This document shows, one piece after another, positions 36,247 through 47,564 of a DNA stretch of 64,000 nt. Numbering within the stretch: the first letter of the stretch is position 1; each line of letters opens with the position of its first letter. Source of the DNA: Paramacrobiotus metropolitanus (taxonomy: Eukaryota > Tardigrada > Eutardigrada > Parachela > Macrobiotidae); NCBI RefSeq assembly GCF_019649055.1, contig NW_026570231.1, forward strand, positions 496,001 through 560,000, given 5' to 3'. The notes under the pieces are model-generated. The model saw nothing but the letters and a program-made list of their open reading frames with translations, was not told the DNA's origin and searched no databases. Both the position numbers and the translations under genes were made by a program.

Positions 36247-36762
36247 ATGGGAAACGAAGCATCCCTGCAGCTGGAGATGTGCAGTACTTTTGACGCCGAG
36301 GAAATCCGACGTCTCGGGAAGCGTTTCAAAAAGCTGGATCTCGATAATAATGGTTCACTGAGTGTGGATGAATTTATGTCCCTGCCGGAGCTGCAGCAGA
36401 ACCCTCTAGTCCAGAGAGTGATAGATATCTTCGATACGGATCTGAACGGTGAAGTGGACTTTAAGGAATTCATCCAGGGTGTCTCGCAGTTCAGCGTCAA
36501 AGGCGATAAGGAATCCAAACTGCGTTTCGCCTTCTCCATCTACGATATCGATCGTGATGGCTTCATCGCCAACGGGGAGCTCTTCCAAGTCCTCAAAATG
36601 ATGGTGGGCAACAATCTGAAGGATCAGCAACTTCAGCAGATTGTCGACAAGACCATCATGTATGCCGATAAGGATGGGGATGGGAAGATCTCCTTCGAGG
36701 AGTTTTGTGCCGTAGTGGGGCACACGGATGTACACAAGAAGATGGTGGTGGATATCATTTAA
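36247..36762 (+). CDS. PPP3R1: Calcineurin B, regulatory subunit of calcineurin
   Basis: A single exon encodes 171 aa (human 170). The N-terminus MGNEASL carries the N-myristoylation Gly2. Four complete EF-hand loops are at residues 31-42 ([12 protein letters not shown]), 63-74 ([12 protein letters not shown]), 100-111 ([12 protein letters not shown]) and 141-152 ([12 protein letters not shown]), each with Ca2+ ligands at positions 1, 3, 5 and 12. The protein pairs with calcineurin A to form the Ca2+/calmodulin-dependent phosphatase. Being intronless amid intron-rich neighbours is notable. Strong conservation and a clean frame argue for a functional gene rather than a processed pseudogene. 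Confidence 0.97.
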   Translation: MGNEASLQLEMCSTFDAEEIRRLGKRFKKLDLDNNGSLSVDEFMSLPELQQNPLVQRVIDIFDTDLNGEVDFKEFIQGVSQFSVKGDKESKLRFAFSIYDIDRDGFIANGELFQVLKMMVGNNLKDQQLQQIVDKTIMYADKDGDGKISFEEFCAVVGHTDVHKKMVVDII

Positions 36763-37422
36763 GAAGGGTCCCGTTCGGGGAAGAGTAACGAAACAGGAAA
36801 GCATACTCCCCTGCCACCAATCATTACGTCACATTTCCCCTGGATACGAGCAAACCGGTTTCGACGGAGAAGGCTCAAATTATTTTTATGAAGCCTTTAA
36901 GTTCGACGTATACCATGTCGATTACTTTCAGATAGATAGAATAATAAATGAAAATATGATTGTGTCATATTAGTTTCCCGTGATTTAATTGGTCATAATC
37001 GGTTGATTTGTTTCAGACTGTAAAAACCTGTAACTCATTTTTCTGAGGGGAGTTGGTTAAATTTGTACGAGACGTTTTGATAGCTTTTAATCACTTCTTT
37101 TTATGTAAGTGTTTTTGTCTTAGTCCTTGGGCTTTGTCTGTCATATCTCGCTTGGGTTATTAGTGACTCGTAGATATTTGAGTTGTCTGTGGATGCTGAA
37201 AAAGTTTTCTTGTAACCACTAGCCAGCAAACAATTAAATTTTTAACAAGTACTGTAACCTTTCAGCCATACGTGTAATTTGGTAATCGAAATTATTTTGA
37301 CGAGATGTAAATAAGCGTTCAGAAAGTACCGTAGTCAATCGTATAAAACATTGTGGTTACTGTAAAGGTTATGCTAACAGATATCGGAATGATGATGTAT
37401 TCCATTAACCAAATTACTGGAA
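36763..37422. other. 3' flank of calcineurin B
   Basis: Contains an AATAAA-type signal at about 36941-36948 and AT-rich DNA. No exon seen. Confidence 0.4.
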
Positions 37423-38628
37423 TTAACGAAAAGCTGCCAGAGGTATCCACGCCGTTCCTAGCTGATTGGGAGCCAAAAATCCTTTGGCCGGCGGCAGAGA
37501 AATGGACTTGACCTCGGGATTCTCTTTCGATTCTGACTTCGGTGGTACTGCCATTTTTTCTGCGGCCATGTCGTCACTAATATTTCTCCTTTTGTTTACC
37601 AAACGAATGCGGGAAGGTTTGTTACTGGAGCTTTGAACTTTCGGAAAAGGGAAACGACTTCCTAAACCAATTTATGATATTATACTATAGTAATTACAAT
37701 ATTATGTAAATGGATGCGCTACCACGCCGGAATAGAACATTTCGGTAAATTATACGTATTTCGGCATACGCCATGCGACCATTTAGACTTTGTACCTACA
37801 GTGGAGGGTTTAGGTTAACTGTTTTTAAAAGTTTTAAAGGTTTTAAGACTTGGTCCACTATACTCTAGCTTAATATTAAAGATTAAATAGGGCCCACTAT
37901 GTACGTACGGGTACCTAGTCCTACACTGGTTCAGACGGACATTTCGGCACTCAAATGTTTACTAATGGCAAGCAGTTTATGAAAATAAATGAAGTCTAAA
38001 TACAATTTCAACACAACGTACGACACGATATCCCGGGCCAGAATCAGAGTGGAGAAGCTATAACGGCAATCGACGTCGAAAGTAAGGAATATCACGACTA
38101 AAAACTGGTATTAACGTTTTATGCCGAAATGCCAATACACGCCAAAATAACCGTATGGCGAAATGTCCGACTACGCTGTAAGCTGGTTGCCAATTAACAT
38201 AAACGATTGTATGCGAGTAGTCATGAGTGATGTACCCTATTATTTGGCAAAAACTACATTGTAATTGCTTTAGAATTATTAGTACGAGTACGATCGCGAG
38301 TAAATAAAACAATTCGGCAGAATGATAAATGTACGACTACGTACCACTTCTTTCTGTCGAAAATGGACGGCTTGGAAGCTCAATACGATTTGGACTATTG
38401 TCGGCACCCACCCACTGCAGTAACGTGTTAACAGAATCACCCATTCCAAGATTGCTAGGAAAGGTTATGTCCAGATGTTCTGAGTTAGGGGATGACAGAA
38501 ACTGATCCGCTGGAAAACGGTTGAAATTGAATAATTTATGCTTTGTCACCTTGGGAAACGCGAAAGATTCATCGGCTGCCATTTGAGGTAGATCGCTATT
38601 TGCACGGTTTCCTCCGGTAAACGACTGA
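37423..38628 (-). CDS. Orphan ORF, two exons; may be the 3' part of the CBM14 gene
   Basis: Exons about 38345..38628 and 37423..37661 join in phase 1. Frame: a Ser/Asn/Pro-rich protein with RFPFPKVQSSSNKPSRIRLV and a final GFLAPNQLGTAWIPLAAFR. An internal ATG lies at 38582, but the frame continues upstream of it to a good acceptor (TTTCCAG at 38629) in phase 2. An earlier exon is therefore likely. The CBM14 exon at 39733-40068 lies just upstream on the same strand. Its phase is 0, so at least one connecting exon is missing from my model. The tail looks like the disordered extensions of secreted chitin-binding proteins. No domain recognised. Confidence 0.5.
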
Positions 38629-39732
38629 CTGGAAATTTTGGAATTATAAGCGAGTCATGCATATGTAATTCGGATTCAGAACACACAACCTTCTTAATTA
38701 AAATTTCCATAAACTGTTAACATCTGTACGATATTGAACACCGTATCTGCAAGTTAAAAATCAAAATTACAGTACCGTATATCATATGTTGATTTTGTGA
38801 TGTGGTGCGACTCGTAAATCGCATGAATCTCAATAAAGCCTACAGCTACAGAGTAGTAATCTGACTTGCGGTGTCTGCATGCTAAAAAATATGATAATAA
38901 TGTCAAAAAGATTTCTAGAAAAGGTAACAACACAATAACAGCGTTCTGACTTCTGAGCAGGTGGTCAGTGAGTGCTGGTTTGTGAAAGAACCGGTACTGT
39001 ACTTAATTGTTGTACAGAGTTAGCACTTATACTAGAAGTAATTACTCGTAGATCGCGGCAATTAGCACCTCTGTCAGCTCATTATACTGCAGGCAGTAAT
39101 ATTATTATTGACTTATACATTTACATGCAACCCGTAAGGCATTTAAATTTAAATTTAATGCAATGCGTCACGATACCTTGGACAGCGCACGTTAAACCAA
39201 TAATCACAGCTCTGCGATACTTGGTCGAATACCTAAAAAAGATAATAATTGCATACCGATCAAATATCGCTTGGAAATTTTGACTGCTCGTTTTATTTCT
39301 CGCTAGGTAGTCCGGTATTAAAGTTGTATCATGTACTTCGAAGTATTGATGTACTTCGAACCCGATTTCATGCCTATAAACTAATTTCAAGCCTTCATGC
39401 CTATTTCATGCCTATAAGACAGTTGCGATTAGTCCTCATTGCAGGTTACAGGACACTGGGCACTCAGCAACTTGCGATTAAATAATGTTGATCACTACAT
39501 ACAACAAATACATAGTACGTCTTTTTAACCAAAGAGCATAACTACAGAAATGCTTCTGCTCTCTAAAAATACATTCACATGTATGTACTGTAGTTCACAA
39601 CTCCATATTACAGCATTCCGACACCACTTCCATGCACAACGATTTAAATAATTATTTTAGTTCATTATCTGTATTGTACATTAAGTTAAGTATATATCAG
39701 CACGTAGTTTTAATTAGCATACGAGTACTTAC

Positions 39733-40068
39733 TGTGACATTTGGACAGATGTAGGAAAACATAAAATTTTCTATGGTACATCGACGAATTACTTGGCACC
39801 CGGTTTCAGCATCAGCATAGAAACCTGGTTGTTTTACATTGCTGCATGAAAAACTAGTTTGTGGTGGAGGATAACCGAAAGTTGGGAAGGGAAGATTCCC
39901 ATCGGTCCGCAACTGGACCATATCGTCGGCTCTTCCGGAAGCAGCCAAGGCGCGATTGCTTAATTTTTCTTGCGCCAATCTAGAGATCGACTGATCACAG
40001 AATGCATACAGGGCAAAAAAAATCAAAGATATCAACACGTAAAATCGTGAGAATGTCATTATATTCAT
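39733..40068 (-). CDS. Secreted chitin-binding (CBM14/peritrophin-A) protein, 5' exon
   Basis: ATG 40068 starts a signal peptide (core FYVLISLIFFALYAFC, residues 8-24). After a linker the frame reads FPTFGYPPPQTSFSCSN and then the CBM14 pattern C-x14-C-x5-C-x10-C (CSNVKQPGFYADAETGCQVIRRC...YICPNVT). The exon ends at a good donor (ACA|GTAAGT, 39733/39732) in phase 0. The two remaining cysteines of the six-cysteine fold (usually in LFNQ..VCDWW..VDC) should be in the next exon, which I could not find. CBM14 domains bind chitin in cuticle or peritrophic matrix. The two-exon ORF at 37423-38628 may be its 3' end. Confidence 0.75.
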
Positions 40069-41232
40069 TTCTTCATTGAGGACAGAATTTCAGATTCCAA
40101 TGATTTCAAGTTCAAACGGAAAGTGTAAACTCTATGGATAGAAGTATCAAATGTGGAAACTGGCTTAATTAAGTCACACCATACTATACTTATACGTATA
40201 CCTGCGATCCAAATGGACACCCAACAGAAAAATGAGAGCGAGATATGTAAAAAACAATGAAGAAACCATCTCAAGCCGGCAGGCACGAATCAAAAAATAT
40301 TGGTGAACGATACCGCACAATACCTTTGCGAATTGAAAGAAAACAGTGCGCCTGCTATGTCAATATGGAAACCGGTGCCTTTACGTCTACTTTTAACAGC
40401 TTCCCACCTAATGATCGTTCTCTTTCCGTATAAAGTGGTCACTCATTTCAAACAATTTCATTACCATTCGGCAATTGTAAGTACTCAAATAAATGACCTT
40501 CGTCAATACGAAACGTTCGTTTACAGGCACAGCTACGAATACGCTACTGTAGACTGCCAAAGCCCCAGGAAACGTTTCTCCAGTTTATTTGACATCAAAC
40601 AAAACCATTAAGGCAGAAAAAAAAGAAAATCGTAGCACGGTACAAAATACTTTGTACCGAGCTCGGAGATTGAGGCAATGTGTCGCCAATTACTCGCCCA
40701 ACGCCGTTTGAAATTTTATAATTCAAAATGGATATGTGATACGGCTGCTCTGTGTCCGGCAATACCGTCAAAATGGATTACAAAATAAGAAACTATTATT
40801 CTGTACAAAAACAAATCCAACGACCAGATCTCCGACCGAAAGCCATTCCAATCTGAAAACCAAATACGATCAGATATTGACATTAACAACAAACACAACG
40901 TTATCCAGGAAAAGCAGCGATGTAGGTTACATGACAATGCCGTAAAAATATAAATAAAACCTTAATAAGCGATAGTTACTCGTACTACTCGTACAGATAG
41001 GAGACAATAATTATATAGACATGTATTAAATTACTCCCTTAATACTGTACATGTGTACCAGCATAATACAGAACTAACCATGAGCGATACTTGGCACATT
41101 ACTCACAACGTAAAGCCAGCTTCCACTGTTCTGTACTAATTTCACAGAAACAGGCGTTCAGTTTGTATGGAGCGAAAACTGGAGATCGAGTTATAGATTT
41201 GCGATAAATGTACGAGATGCCGAAGACATGAA
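40069..41232. other. Interval between chromodomain gene and CBM14 gene
   Basis: 1.1 kb with two adjacent TACTCGTA octamers (40978-40985 and 40986-40993). A plus-strand frame of 103 codons (40300-40611) has no family match. Non-coding as far as I can see. Confidence 0.4.
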
Positions 41233-43638
41233 TTAAGCGGCCCTACCTCTTTTCTGGCACTGTCAGCAACTGAACTGATGCAGTCAATCCTGAAGCAGCA
41301 AAATGAATGTTCACAAAAGCTTAGATATCGAAAAAATTTCTAATTTACCTCTTTCGAATAATATACCTCCACTCCGTTTTCAATTACTCCCTGTAAAATA
41401 AAAGCCAAAGTCTGCTAAATTTACTTAACACAATCCGGTTAGTAACGAAATCGATGGGCATCAAAAGCATCTATAAACCAGATCGGTCAACTGACTGTTT
41501 ATCATTACTGAAATTAGTCTCGAAAAAATATGAAAGTTTTGCCTCGAATGCAATGACATACTGAGATCACGTCAGCAGTACTTCTGCCAGATTTTACACA
41601 CCTCGTCCTCTTCTGACTGCGAATCCACATCATGCGTTTTAAACTTCCTGCTCTTCTCGAGCTTATTCAATTTCTCCCTAGAAATAACAAACTGCGTGTA
41701 AGTATGGAACTGGGTTTCAAGACAAAAAACCATACAATGTTTTTGGAAAATACTGATGCATGTCTTCTTGGCTGAAAGCTTGATAGTCCTTGGGACTGTC
41801 CTCTTGCACGCATATATAGCAATTCAGCTTGTGCACAATCGATGTCATTCGTCCAATCACCGTCACGCGTTCTTCAGGGTCCGCAATCGTTGCACTATTG
41901 TATTCCAGTTTACGGTGGCCTAGGTGTTCCGGATTGAATTTCATGGCTTTGCATCTTGTAATGACAGGACCATGCATCAGGCGAACCATCAACACTGTAA
42001 GAAATCGGAATATATAATACGTTAGTTAATCTCATTACATGGTATGGAATTGATTCCGGCCAGTAATAATTTCAGTACAACAGAATAAAGATTACTAAAT
42101 TAAAAAATGTCTGAAGTTTCCAAAATTTGCAGAGCTCGGTAGATGCTTGATTCCTTCTTAGTTTCATTCACCAGACCCGTAAGAAATAGCCTAATCAACT
42201 GTATTCTCATCGCTGCGTTAACTAAAATGATTATAGCAAATCACGTGCCAATGTCACCTTTAGTGTATTCTTTCTGGTTCACTCCATCACCTTCTTCTTG
42301 CTCTTCAATTTCTGGCGTGAGTGCTCTTTTCCCACGCTTTTTCGCAGGCGTTCCAGCGCTCTTCCTCGAGGATGTCACCTCTTTAGTCGACCTGGCTGGT
42401 TTGCCCGTTTTACCCGATGAGCCGGCCACACCGCTGGACGATGGGCGACCAGGCCAGTCCTCCAGATAATCACCCAGTGCTTCTACAGGAGATGGGTCTG
42501 GCTCATTTCTGACCCCACGCGCTGGGCGCGATTTACTCGGTGTTGCCGTATTTCCTGGACGCCGTCGACGAGTGCCGGTTTTACGGTTGTTTCGAGGTTG
42601 TTCTTCCGGATCATCCTGGTCACGGGACGGACTTGACTGGTCAGCAGTCTGCATGTCTTCCAGATCGTTCCCACTCGATCGCCGTGTAGGATAAGCGGAA
42701 GTGACACGCTTCTTTGCCGTAGATGCACTTCCTTTGGCTTTAGGTGTTTTGACTGGATGCTCCCGATTGTACCGCTCCAATAGTTCCGTACAGTTTAGGT
42801 TCTTTTGCGGCTCCCACGTATTCTCACTCTCGGAGCAGTCCTTCCATTTGATTTTATATTCATAGTAACGCCCTCGTTTACGGCGATCCACAATAGCTTC
42901 CACTTCCCATTGGTTTTCGTCAGATCCACTTTCAGCTGAAGGCACCGCGTCCATGTCTTCGTCCTCTACAGAATTAGCGGAATTTTAAAAAAAAACTATA
43001 TTTTATCATTAATATTTTTATGCTTGGCTTATCTAATCAAATTTTATTCGCAGTTACCGAGTTATTTGTTTGGTATGTTTTCATAACAATTCTACAGGAC
43101 TACATACAGGTGGTTTCGTTCTCAAATACTGTAATCAAGTGCCGCGGTAATTACCAGTCTCCATGCCACGCTCGTTGAATTCTTTGATCAGATCCTCGCA
43201 GTGCATATCGGATTCGTGAACCCAGTTGAACTCATGTTCGTCACTTTTGTCTCCGTTCCAGTTTTTCCACACCACTTTGTAATAGACTCCAGGCTTCGAA
43301 CCATTTTTAACCTTACGTTTTTTCTCGATCTTCTCGATTTCGTGTTCTTCGGGAGAATCATCTGCACAAAAACAGAATTTGTCGAATCTCAAAAACGCTT
43401 TCGATTCTGGTTCAATGGCATAGCCGCATATGATATAAGTTTATCATGCGGCCATGCCTACTAGGAGGTACTCGGGCCACTCAAGTGATATGTGTGTTTA
43501 TCAAAAGGCGACACATTATCAGTGATTTCCTGATTTCCAGTTTTGCTTCCACTACTAACCTTCAGGCTCGGTTCCTGCTATCTGTTCTTCGTCATCCTCC
43601 TCCGCTGCGATTTTCTTCTTAGCGATACCTTTCCCCAT
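41233..43638 (-). CDS. Protein with two chromodomains and a divergent C-terminal domain
   Basis: Firm exons: 43560..43638, 43155..43361, 42258..42965, 41736..41994, 41602..41677, 41367..41390, all in phase. The 3' end is uncertain and is placed at 41233. The start is MGKGIAKKKI. Chromodomain-like 1 (about residues 30-85) reads HEIEKIEKKRKV..YYKVVWKNWNGD; chromodomain 2 reads WEVEAIVDRRKRGRYYEYKIKWKDCSESENTWEP with the aromatic cage W/Y residues in place. A long Ser/Arg/Pro-rich linker follows. Then comes a folded-looking segment (VLMVRLMHGPVITRC...FSQEDMHQYFPKTL) that could be a very divergent chromoshadow-type domain (inference), and a Lys-rich then acidic tail. Likely a methyl-lysine histone reader. 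No orthologue named. Confidence 0.75.
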
Positions 43639-44609
43639 GATTGGATATTCACTAAATGCATTAAGAAATCAAGCGTAAAATCTCTGATTAAGAGAAGTCG
43701 ACAGACGTGAGCTAATCAAACAAGCGGCCCGTTACAAGCCGGAACAGTCGAGAGCTAACAATGAGTCCGTACTCATACGCAAATCAATCCCAGCCAAACC
43801 AGGGGTGGTTGTTAGTTTTTACTTTATAGTCATCAAATCATCATCAGTTTTGCATGGCTAACAGACCAAAATAAAAGGGGATGACCCACCAGCAACCGCG
43901 ATGCATCAAAATTTCACGAAAACTATAGAAGTGCTACGCGTTTCCGAAAAGAATGCCTGCGGCTCTCGGTATCTGTGGTTTCCAAATTCCAGATGACTTC
44001 CTTACCCCAAATCGGAAATTATTGTTCAAAGAAGTAGACCGGATCTCACACGCCCAACGAGAAAATGCAACAAGAACAGCTAACTTATGGAAAAAATTAA
44101 AACGTTCCTTGTCAGAAGACAAAGACACCACAAAGCAAGAGCACAAAAGTTAAAACTTGTCTTCGGTATTAAAGAGACTTAAATAAAGACTGAAATCATA
44201 TAAAGAAGAAAGTCGAACCGAAACTCGCCGGAGCTTTGAACGGTTTCGGAACCGCAAAATTTGAATTTGTAGACTGTACAAGATTCCCTAGTAGTATTTA
44301 ACCAGCCGGTTCGCTGCACCGGTACGTGTGTACGGTTAGCCTGGTCCAGCCAAGGAACTGGACCAGGCTAACCGTACGTTGCCCAGCCGGCCCGCGAGGA
44401 ACCGCCCAGTTGGCCTTTCGTCCTGTTCGATTCAGCTGCGCGTGCTTCCCGCAGCTTACGTGCTGAAAGTGGTACCGTGAAACATGTTTTAAATTTATTT
44501 ATAATACGCTTTTTGGCCCGGCTTCCTTTAAATTGGTGTTTTAATTTAAAGTACATTGTTGAAGACAGTAATCGTTCCCGTTTGATTCAATTATTTTCAG
44601 CCTTAAATT
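43639..44609. other. Divergent promoter interval, chromodomain gene / eIF3d
   Basis: About 970 bases holding both promoters. Its main feature is a perfect 20-bp inverted repeat (44330-44377). The rest has no supportable exon. GC content rises between about 44310 and 44460. Confidence 0.5.
44330..44377. repeat. Perfect 20-bp inverted repeat with 8-base loop
   Basis: Left arm 44330-44349 is GTACGGTTAGCCTGGTCCAG; right arm 44358-44377 is its exact reverse complement; the loop is CCAAGGAA. The element lies 232 bases before the eIF3d start codon and about 690 bases before the chromodomain gene start on the other strand. Function unknown. Confidence 0.95.
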
Positions 44610-47329
44610 ATGGCATCCTTTCGACTTCCTGTTTTGGAAGGTAATCCGGATGGTTGGGGTCCCACTAAGGTCCCTGAGCAGCTAATCAAGGTTCCATATC
44701 AGCAGTTTTCAAAGTCTGAACCACTTGGAAGAGTAGGTTATCCGCTATCAACTGCCATTAACGCTTTGTAAGAGGTACCACCATGAATTTTTTGATTCCA
44801 GATCACAGACTGGACAGGCGCCCTGCGCTTCCAAGGACGCTTCAGTCAAGGTGCGGTACCTGCGGGAGACCAGTACGCATATGTTCACGAGGAGGATGAA
44901 GCCACGTTTCAGCTGGTGGACTCTTCGCGACCTGCACGCTCGTACTTCAGTCGAGGAGTTGGTCGCCTGCGCAGCAACCAGGTAGGCAGTGGACATGGGC
45001 ATACAGTTTCATAATAACGCATAAGTTTGTTCTTGTAGGCCTTCCGTCGACAGCGTAATAAGGATTTCCGTAATCTTGCGGACAACCAGCGTGATGGCCG
45101 CACGTAGGTTTGGTTGCGGCAACAAGTATCTTTATCCGGTCCCTATCGTCGTTTTGTTAACAGACAGAATCAAGGGCAGAATCGCCGTGGTGGCCTTCAG
45201 CGGACTGGTCGACAAGATTATAACCGTAATCGCGTAAGTTTGTGATGCATTTTGCATTAGATGACGAGCATGACGCTTTTGTATTATATTTGATTTAATG
45301 TAAGTTAGATTTTAGACTTGTATAGTGTGTGTCACTTGTGAAAAGACTGGCTTTACTGAGTTTCGCTTGTCTAGCAATTTAACAAGCAACGGGAACCTTC
45401 GGTCCCAATCAAAGCAGAATATGTGGTGATTGAGGATATGGAATTCCATCGAATGGCCAAATTGAGTTATCCCATGAAACCCAAAGCATCTGGGGACCGT
45501 GAAGTGGATGACAAGGGAAAAATTGATGTTGGTGAGGACATCGTGTCCTGTGGCGCTCTGGATTGGTACGATAAATCTTATGACCGAGTGACCGTGAAGA
45601 GCGAGAAACCGTTGCTGCGAACGGACAAACCTTTGCTGAAACACGTTTCTACGACTGACGATCCAGTTATTCGACGTGTAAGTTTTTTCTTCTTGGATTG
45701 ACCACGGTGGTTGTTTTGCTGTTGTTTTTGTTTTTGTTTGATAATTGTGTTCGTGCGTTTTCCAGCTTACTAAAAACGAGGAATATAACGTTTTTGGGAC
45801 CGATGCCATAATTTCCACGCTGATGGCTGCTTCACGGTCCGTGTATCCATGGGATATTATCGTGCAACGCGTTCAGAACAAACTGTTTTTCGATAAGCGG
45901 AGCAAATCGGATTTGGGTAGGTCCTTCTGGTTGTTTACCCTGTATTTTTCATTATTGATTTATTCGATCTTGCTGGCAATATATTTAACCGCTACCTAAT
46001 ACTGCATTCTTTTTATTTTAAGATTTCTTAACGGTCAACGAAACTGCTAATGAACAGCCAACCGAAGACGGACCAGCTGTGAACACACCAAAGAATCTTT
46101 CGCTGGAAGCCACTTTAGTTAATCACACATTTTTGCAGCAAGTTTTGAAAAAGGTATTTTGTAGGCGTGTTTGTGTTACTAGACATTCATTAATCATTTT
46201 TTGAACATTTTCAGTCTTCCGAAAGCGAGCCGCGATATAAATTCAAGGAACCGAACCCTTTTGTCAGCGCGGACGATTTGGATAAAAATGTGTGCAATGG
46301 ATATAAGTATCGTAAATTCCAGATCGCCGACGGAATTACAATGGTTGTACGTTGCACGATCGACGCAGTAACGTCTGGGCCGTCTGGTGAATTGAATCTT
46401 TTAAACGTTAAAGCCTTGAATGAATGGGATCCACGGGTAAGAAACGGTTTTTAATGCAGTTAAGTATTTGTTTTTGACAACCGCATTGGCTGCTTCTCTT
46501 TAGTTTGCCGGTGTTGATTGGCGTTCGAAATTGGATACCCAACCGGGAGCAGTGTTGGCAACAGAAATGAAGAACAACAGTCTCAAACTAGCTCGCTGGA
46601 CACTGTCTGCTCTTTTGGCGGGTGCTGATACACTGAAAGTTGGGTAAGCTGCAACGGAAGCTTCTGGAAGATTTTTTGCGCAAGTTGTGCAGCTTCGGGG
46701 TCTTGAGTAATGTGAGCAAATGGATTATGGATTAATAAGTCAATATTTTACAGATTTGTATCACGGGCTAACCCAAGAGATCCATCGCAACACGCCATTC
46801 TGGGCACGCAACAGTATCGGCCACAGGAATTCGCCAACAATATTAATTTAAATCTGGATAATGCCTGGGGTGTTTTATATTATATTATTCGCGTTTGTAT
46901 GGATTTAGAGGAAGGAAAATATCTGATTATGAAAGACCCTAACAAGGTACGCATTGTATTGCGTCACGCATTGTATTGCGTCACGCATTGTGTTATATTA
47001 ACAACTTACATAGTAATAACTTAATATTAAGAATTGTTTATGCAGTTTTTATATGGACTTACTCATGTGAAAATACATTTGAGTTATTTAAGTTCGAGTT
47101 TAATAATTTGAGTTTGCAAATAACGAATGAGCATTCAAAAACAAATTTGTTTTATTGTGCCATGGTGCTTGACAACCTACCATTGTTGAATTGATTTGCA
47201 AACAGTGTCATTTTTACCGAGTTCGTGCATTTGCAGCCAATTTTGCGCTTGTATGACATACCCGACGAATCATTCGAATCTGAAAATGAGGAGGAGAGTG
47301 ACCAAGAGACGGAAAAAACAGGTTTGTAG
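44610..47329 (+). CDS. EIF3D: Translation initiation factor eIF3 subunit d
   Basis: Starts at ATG 44610 ([18 protein letters not shown]). The conserved order follows over about nine exons: [42 protein letters not shown], an Arg/Gln/Gly-rich RNA-binding stretch ([19 protein letters not shown]), [98 protein letters not shown]. It ends with an acidic tail ([11 protein letters not shown]). eIF3d is the cap-binding subunit of eIF3. The stop is TAG 47327-47329. An alternative splice (ACAG|GTTTGT to an acceptor near 47398) would change only the last two residues. The 46947-47236 intron holds a 17-base tandem repeat. Confidence 0.95.
46950..46991. repeat. 17-base tandem repeat in an eIF3d intron
   Basis: CGCATTGTATTGCGTCA occurs at 46950-46966 and 46967-46983, followed by a partial third copy (CGCATTGT). 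It starts just inside the donor site of the intron. Confidence 0.9.
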
Positions 47330-47564
47330 AGCTTTTCTTTTGTAATATTTGTCGTCAAACAGCAAGCAGCCTCGACCTTACGGTGCTTTGTGTTGCAGCT
47401 AAATGAGAGAACAAAATTCTCCCTGGAGGACCGCGGTTAATTTAATTTACTGTAGAAGGAAAGAAATGGTTTTCTAATTTTTGTTTTATTTATCTGATTC
47501 TGCAGTGATTTAACACAAAGGGAGGCAATTGGCGACACTCGACAGTAAATGAGCTACAAAAAAA

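Noticed and set aside
40300-40945. Plus-strand frames of 103 and 69 codons
   Set aside because: AT-driven, no recognisable domain, no splice or Kozak support.
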